Positions 6,504 through 8,910 of a DNA stretch of 8,910 nucleotides are shown here, piece after piece; position 1 is the first letter of the stretch, and the number at the start of each line of letters is the position of its first letter. The DNA is from an uncultured Oscillospiraceae bacterium (GTDB taxonomy: Bacteria > Bacillota > Clostridia > Oscillospirales > Oscillospiraceae). Made by a program: the position numbers and the translations under genes. The notes under the pieces are model-generated. The model was given only the letters and a program-made list of their open reading frames with translations, did not search any database and was not told the DNA's origin. The DNA lies in NCBI GenBank assembly GCA_934661715.1, contig CAKUJL010000046.1, positions 1 through 8,910 of the forward strand. The letters run 5' to 3'.

Positions 6504-7379
6504 TTGCAGAAATTTTTATTTTTGAGCGCCATGGAGCCGCTGGCTTCGCAGGTCGCCGAAGAATTAACAGAAAATGCAGATACTACCAGATCTGCCGTGG
6601 AAAAAATTTTTGATCATTTTTCTCTGCCGAAACTCGTCTCGGCGGCTATCTTACTCGTGATATGTATTTTATGCATAAAAATCATTCTGCGAGCCGTCGA
6701 TAAAATGCTCAAATCGTCCAAACTGGACCGAAGCTTTCACACCTTCATTGTCTCGTCGGTCAAGATCGTACTGGTATTTCTGGCGGTCATGCTGCTGGCC
6801 GGGACGCTGGGCGTGGACACGTCGTCGCTGCTGGCGATCTTAAGCGTGGCAGGTCTGGCCGTTTCCCTTTCCATACAGGACTCGCTGTCGAACCTGGCAA
6901 GCGCCGTTGTGCTTTTAACGACGCGGCCCTTCAAGGTCGGCGATTTTATTGAGGTCGGCGGCAAAAGCGGCACCGTGCGGCAGATCGGCGTCTTTTATAC
7001 CCAGATCGCAACGCTCGACAACCAGCTGGTGTATCTTCCCAACAGCCATATCACCTCCGCCGAGATCACAAACGCCACCGGAAACGCCACGCGCCGCATC
7101 GAGCTCACCTTCGACGTCAGCTACGACGCGAAGCCCGAGGACGTCATCGAAGCCCTGCAAAGAGCCGCGCAGCACCCGAAGCGGCTGGAATCCGAGCCCA
7201 TTTTCGCCCGCCTCTCCGGATACAAGGACAGCGCCGTCAGCTACACCCTTCGTCTTTGGACCGCGTCCGCGGACTGCTGGGACGTGTACTACGATGTGCT
7301 GGAAGCGGCAGGAAGGGAGTTCAGCCGCTCTAACATAGAAATGACATACCCGCATGTCAACATTCATATGGATTCGTGA
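6504..7379 (+). CDS. mscS: Small-conductance mechanosensitive channel, MscS family
   Basis: A 291-residue channel, close to the 286 residues of E. coli MscS. The family forms heptamers that open under membrane tension to release solutes on hypo-osmotic shock. Three helices are visible: about 43-62, 81-102 and the pore helix 107-138. The pore helix carries the family signature AGLAVSLSIQDSLSNLAS (116-133), followed by TTRPFKVGDFIEVGGKSGTV (139-158) at the start of the beta domain, VYLPNSHI (176-183) and a C-terminal alpha/beta domain ending in YPHVNIHM. By alignment from memory with E. coli MscS, the kink glycines Gly113 and Gly121 correspond to Asp126 and Ala134. The TTG start is fixed by AGGAGG 8 nt upstream. 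The gene follows the ftsH terminator by about 40 nt with no obvious promoter between, and ends just before its own terminator. Confidence 0.95.
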   Translation: MQKFLFLSAMEPLASQVAEELTENADTTRSAVEKIFDHFSLPKLVSAAILLVICILCIKIILRAVDKMLKSSKLDRSFHTFIVSSVKIVLVFLAVMLLAGTLGVDTSSLLAILSVAGLAVSLSIQDSLSNLASAVVLLTTRPFKVGDFIEVGGKSGTVRQIGVFYTQIATLDNQLVYLPNSHITSAEITNATGNATRRIELTFDVSYDAKPEDVIEALQRAAQHPKRLESEPIFARLSGYKDSAVSYTLRLWTASADCWDVYYDVLEAAGREFSRSNIEMTYPHVNIHMDS

Positions 7380-7383
7380 ACAC

Positions 7384-7419
7384 AACTGCCTCCGGCTGGA
7401 AGTTGCCGGAGGCGGTTTT
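7384..7419 (+). terminator. Intrinsic terminator after mscS
   Basis: A 13-bp stem (AACTGCCTCCGGC with GCCGGAGGCGGTT, one G-U pair) has an 8-nt loop and a T-rich tract, starting 5 nt after the mscS stop. It separates mscS from the cooS promoter. Confidence 0.9.
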
Positions 7420-7434
7420 CTTCGCTTTTCGGGG

Positions 7435-7485
7435 TGTATTATATCATTTTTCTTACCTGCGCTTCAAAATAATACATTAAGAAAA
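7435..7485. repeat. Two interleaved inverted repeats upstream of the cooS promoter
   Basis: TGTATTAT (7435-7442) is the inverse of ATAATACA (7469-7476). TTTTCTTA (7448-7455) is the inverse of TAAGAAAA (7478-7485). The arms alternate (A, B, A', B') in an AT-rich segment ending about 26 bp before the -35 box. They could be operator half-sites or an UP-like AT-rich element. No known regulator motif is recognised, and chance is possible in AT-rich DNA. Confidence 0.45.
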
Positions 7486-7510
7486 CATCGATAAAACTGC
7501 ACCGCTTGAG

Positions 7511-7539
7511 TTGACAATCTTCGTGCAACTTGTTAGAAT
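7511..7539 (+). promoter_or_regulatory. Strong promoter of cooS
   Basis: A perfect TTGACA (7511-7516) and TAGAAT (7534-7539) are separated by 17 nt. Transcription would begin near 7546, leaving a leader of about 157 nt. This is the best -35 box in the window, in keeping with a highly expressed metabolic gene. Confidence 0.85.
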
Positions 7540-7545
7540 AGGATT

Positions 7546-7702
7546 AAGCTGTAATGGGCAAACCCTGCCGTCTGGTTTCCGGCCGGGGATGTCCGCTCGT
7601 CTGTCCATCCAGGACAGACCCGCTTTCCCCCCAGCGCCCGCCTTGCACCTCTGCATTCCGGGCACACCGCTAGAACATAAAAATTAGGAGGAGACATCAT
7701 CG
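7546..7702 (+). promoter_or_regulatory. Structured 5' leader of cooS
   Basis: Between the predicted start of transcription and the cooS ATG lies a GC-rich leader with an 8-bp hairpin (GTCTGTCC, loop ATCCA, GGACAGAC; 7599-7619). GGGGA (7585-7589) can pair with TCCCC (7626-7630) around it, and GGGCAAACCC (7557-7566) can form a small extra hairpin. No T-tract follows, so it is not a terminator in this conformation. I cannot match it to a known riboswitch class. AGGAGG (7686-7691) is the ribosome binding site, 11 nt before the ATG. Together with the mscS terminator (7384-7419), the inverted repeats and the promoter, this accounts for the 323-nt gap between mscS and cooS. Confidence 0.5.
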
Positions 7703-8910
7703 ATGGATTGGGATCGCTTAATCACTATTGAACAGATGGAAGAAGCGACCAACACCTTGCTTGAAACCGGCAAGAAGGTTGGCGCAGACTCCTGGCAGCA
7801 GCGCGTTAAAAACCAGACGCCGCACTGCGGCTTCGGCGAAGCCGGTACTTGCTGCCGTATTTGCTCCATGGGCCCCTGCCGCATCACCCCGAAGGCGCCG
7901 CGCGGCATCTGCGGCTGCGACGTTCACGGTATCGTCGGCCGTAACTACCTGCGCTTCACCGCAGGCGGCGCTGCAACGCACTCTGACCATGGCCGTCAGA
8001 TCTGCCACACCCTGTATCAGGCAAAAGAGGGCGGCGCTTATCAGGTCAAGGATCCTGAGAAGCTGATCAGAATCGCAAAAGAGTGGAACATCGAGACCGA
8101 AGGCAAGGACATCTACGATCTGGCTCACGAAGTCGCTGAGACCGCTCTTCTCGAGTACGGCAAGCCCTTCGGCGTACAGCGCTTCCTGAAGCGTGCTCCC
8201 GAGCACACCCAGGAGCTGTGGCACAAGGCCGGCATCGAGCCGCGTGCCATCGACCGCGAAGTTTCTCAGTCGCTGCACATGACCCACATGGGATGTTCCT
8301 CGCTCCCCGAGGCTCTGATCAAGCAGTCCCTGCGCGCCGGCCTGTCCGACGGCTGGGGCGGCTCCATGGCCGGTACCGAGTTCTCCGACGTTCTGTTCGG
8401 CACGCCGAAGCCCGTTGACACCACCGCCAACATCGGCGTCATGGAAAAGGACATGGTCAACATCATTGTCCACGGCCACGATCCGTCGCTGTCTGAAATG
8501 GTCGTGTTCTATTCTCAGGACCCCGAAATGATCGCTCTTGCCAAGGAAAACGGCGCAAAGGGCATCAACGTCGCAGGCGTTTGCTGCACCGGCAACGAAG
8601 TCACGATGCGTCACGGCATCCCGATGGCCGGCAACTTCCTGCAGCAGGAAAACGTCGTTCTGACGGGCGCATGTGAGGCCATCGTCGTCGACGTGCAGTG
8701 TATCTTCCCCGCTCTTGGCCCGCTGACCAAGTGCTTCCACACCAAGTTCATCACCACCTCCCCCATCGCCCGTATGCCGGACAGCGATTACATCGAGTTC
8801 CATGAGGAAACCGCTGCTGAAAACGCAAAGGCGATCGTGAAGATGGCGGTTGAAAACTTCAAAAACCGCAATCAGGACCTCGTCAACATTCCGCAGCTCA
8901 AGACCAATGC
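7703..8910 (+). CDS. cooS: Anaerobic Ni-Fe carbon monoxide dehydrogenase catalytic subunit (N-terminal 402 residues; 3' end outside the window)
   Basis: The frame is open from ATG 7703 to the right edge, 402 codons of a protein usually near 635 residues. CooS interconverts CO plus water with CO2, exchanging two electrons with ferredoxin or a similar carrier, and works as a homodimer in the cytoplasm. The cluster-binding N-terminus is intact: Cys42 and Cys50 (the intersubunit D cluster), then Cys51, Cys54, Cys59 and Cys70 (B cluster) in CGFGEAGTCCRICSMGPC and GICGC. Of the Ni-Fe-S C-cluster ligands, the His in HGH (257-259), Cys295 in VCCTGNE and Cys333 in VQCIFP are present; the remaining three lie beyond the edge. 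MRHGIP and LFGTP are also typical. Synonymous codon choice differs from the neighbours, with more GTT, CGT and GCT, as expected of high expression. Strong promoter and AGGAGG support this start. A role in the Wood-Ljungdahl pathway or in CO-linked redox balance depends on downstream genes that are not visible. Confidence 0.96.
   Translation, partial: MDWDRLITIEQMEEATNTLLETGKKVGADSWQQRVKNQTPHCGFGEAGTCCRICSMGPCRITPKAPRGICGCDVHGIVGRNYLRFTAGGAATHSDHGRQICHTLYQAKEGGAYQVKDPEKLIRIAKEWNIETEGKDIYDLAHEVAETALLEYGKPFGVQRFLKRAPEHTQELWHKAGIEPRAIDREVSQSLHMTHMGCSSLPEALIKQSLRAGLSDGWGGSMAGTEFSDVLFGTPKPVDTTANIGVMEKDMVNIIVHGHDPSLSEMVVFYSQDPEMIALAKENGAKGINVAGVCCTGNEVTMRHGIPMAGNFLQQENVVLTGACEAIVVDVQCIFPALGPLTKCFHTKFITTSPIARMPDSDYIEFHEETAAENAKAIVKMAVENFKNRNQDLVNIPQLKTN

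Noticed and set aside
7546..7702. Known riboswitch (cobalamin, fluoride, Moco, THF, NiCo) in the cooS leader
   Set aside because: I could not find the conserved core sequences of these classes; only generic stems are visible.
7718..8803. Minus-strand 361-codon open frame
   Set aside because: Antisense to cooS, whose cluster-binding motifs are unmistakable; no independent support.
1..8910. Defence island, prophage, insertion sequence, CRISPR array or tRNA/rRNA gene
   Set aside because: No transposase, integrase, terminal repeats, spacer-repeat pattern or tRNA-like fold was seen; all substantial frames are explained by six housekeeping-type genes.

Overview
The window looks like a housekeeping stretch of a chromosome from an anaerobic, fairly GC-rich Firmicute. 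The most likely group is the Oscillospiraceae (Oscillibacter/Flavonifractor-like Clostridia). The evidence is strong Shine-Dalgarno sequences, TTG starts, sigma-A-type promoters with 17-nt spacers, the clostridial type of EF-G-like GTPase, and a CooS-type Ni-Fe carbon monoxide dehydrogenase, an enzyme of strict anaerobes. The family assignment is an inference from sequence character, not a database match.

Left part, minus strand (1-4299). One transcription unit starts at a good promoter (about 4271-4299). It encodes RlmB, a SpoU-type 23S rRNA 2'-O-methyltransferase, followed after 12 nt by a 721-residue membrane protein. That protein has the eight-helix layout and cytoplasmic domains of a P1B-type (heavy-metal) P-type ATPase but none of the catalytic motifs. 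Next comes a separately promoted gene (promoter 1109-1137) for an EF-G-like translational GTPase, cut by the left edge of the window.

Right part, plus strand (4355-8910). A divergent promoter (4355-4383) drives ftsH, the membrane AAA+ zinc protease, with a TTG start. A strong hairpin terminator follows, then mscS (mechanosensitive channel, also TTG start) with its own terminator. A 320-nt gap holds two interleaved inverted repeats, a near-consensus promoter and a structured leader of about 157 nt. After it comes cooS (anaerobic CO dehydrogenase), cut by the right edge.

The genes do not form one pathway. rlmB and the EF-G-like gene belong to ribosome and translation functions, ftsH and mscS to membrane quality control and turgor protection, and cooS to C1/energy metabolism. 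I see no mobile element, CRISPR array, tRNA or rRNA gene. The most unusual object is the apparently catalytically dead P-type ATPase with a long charged N-terminal extension, co-transcribed with rlmB. The next most interesting are the EF-G-like GTPase with altered guanine-recognition motifs and the upstream and leader region of cooS.
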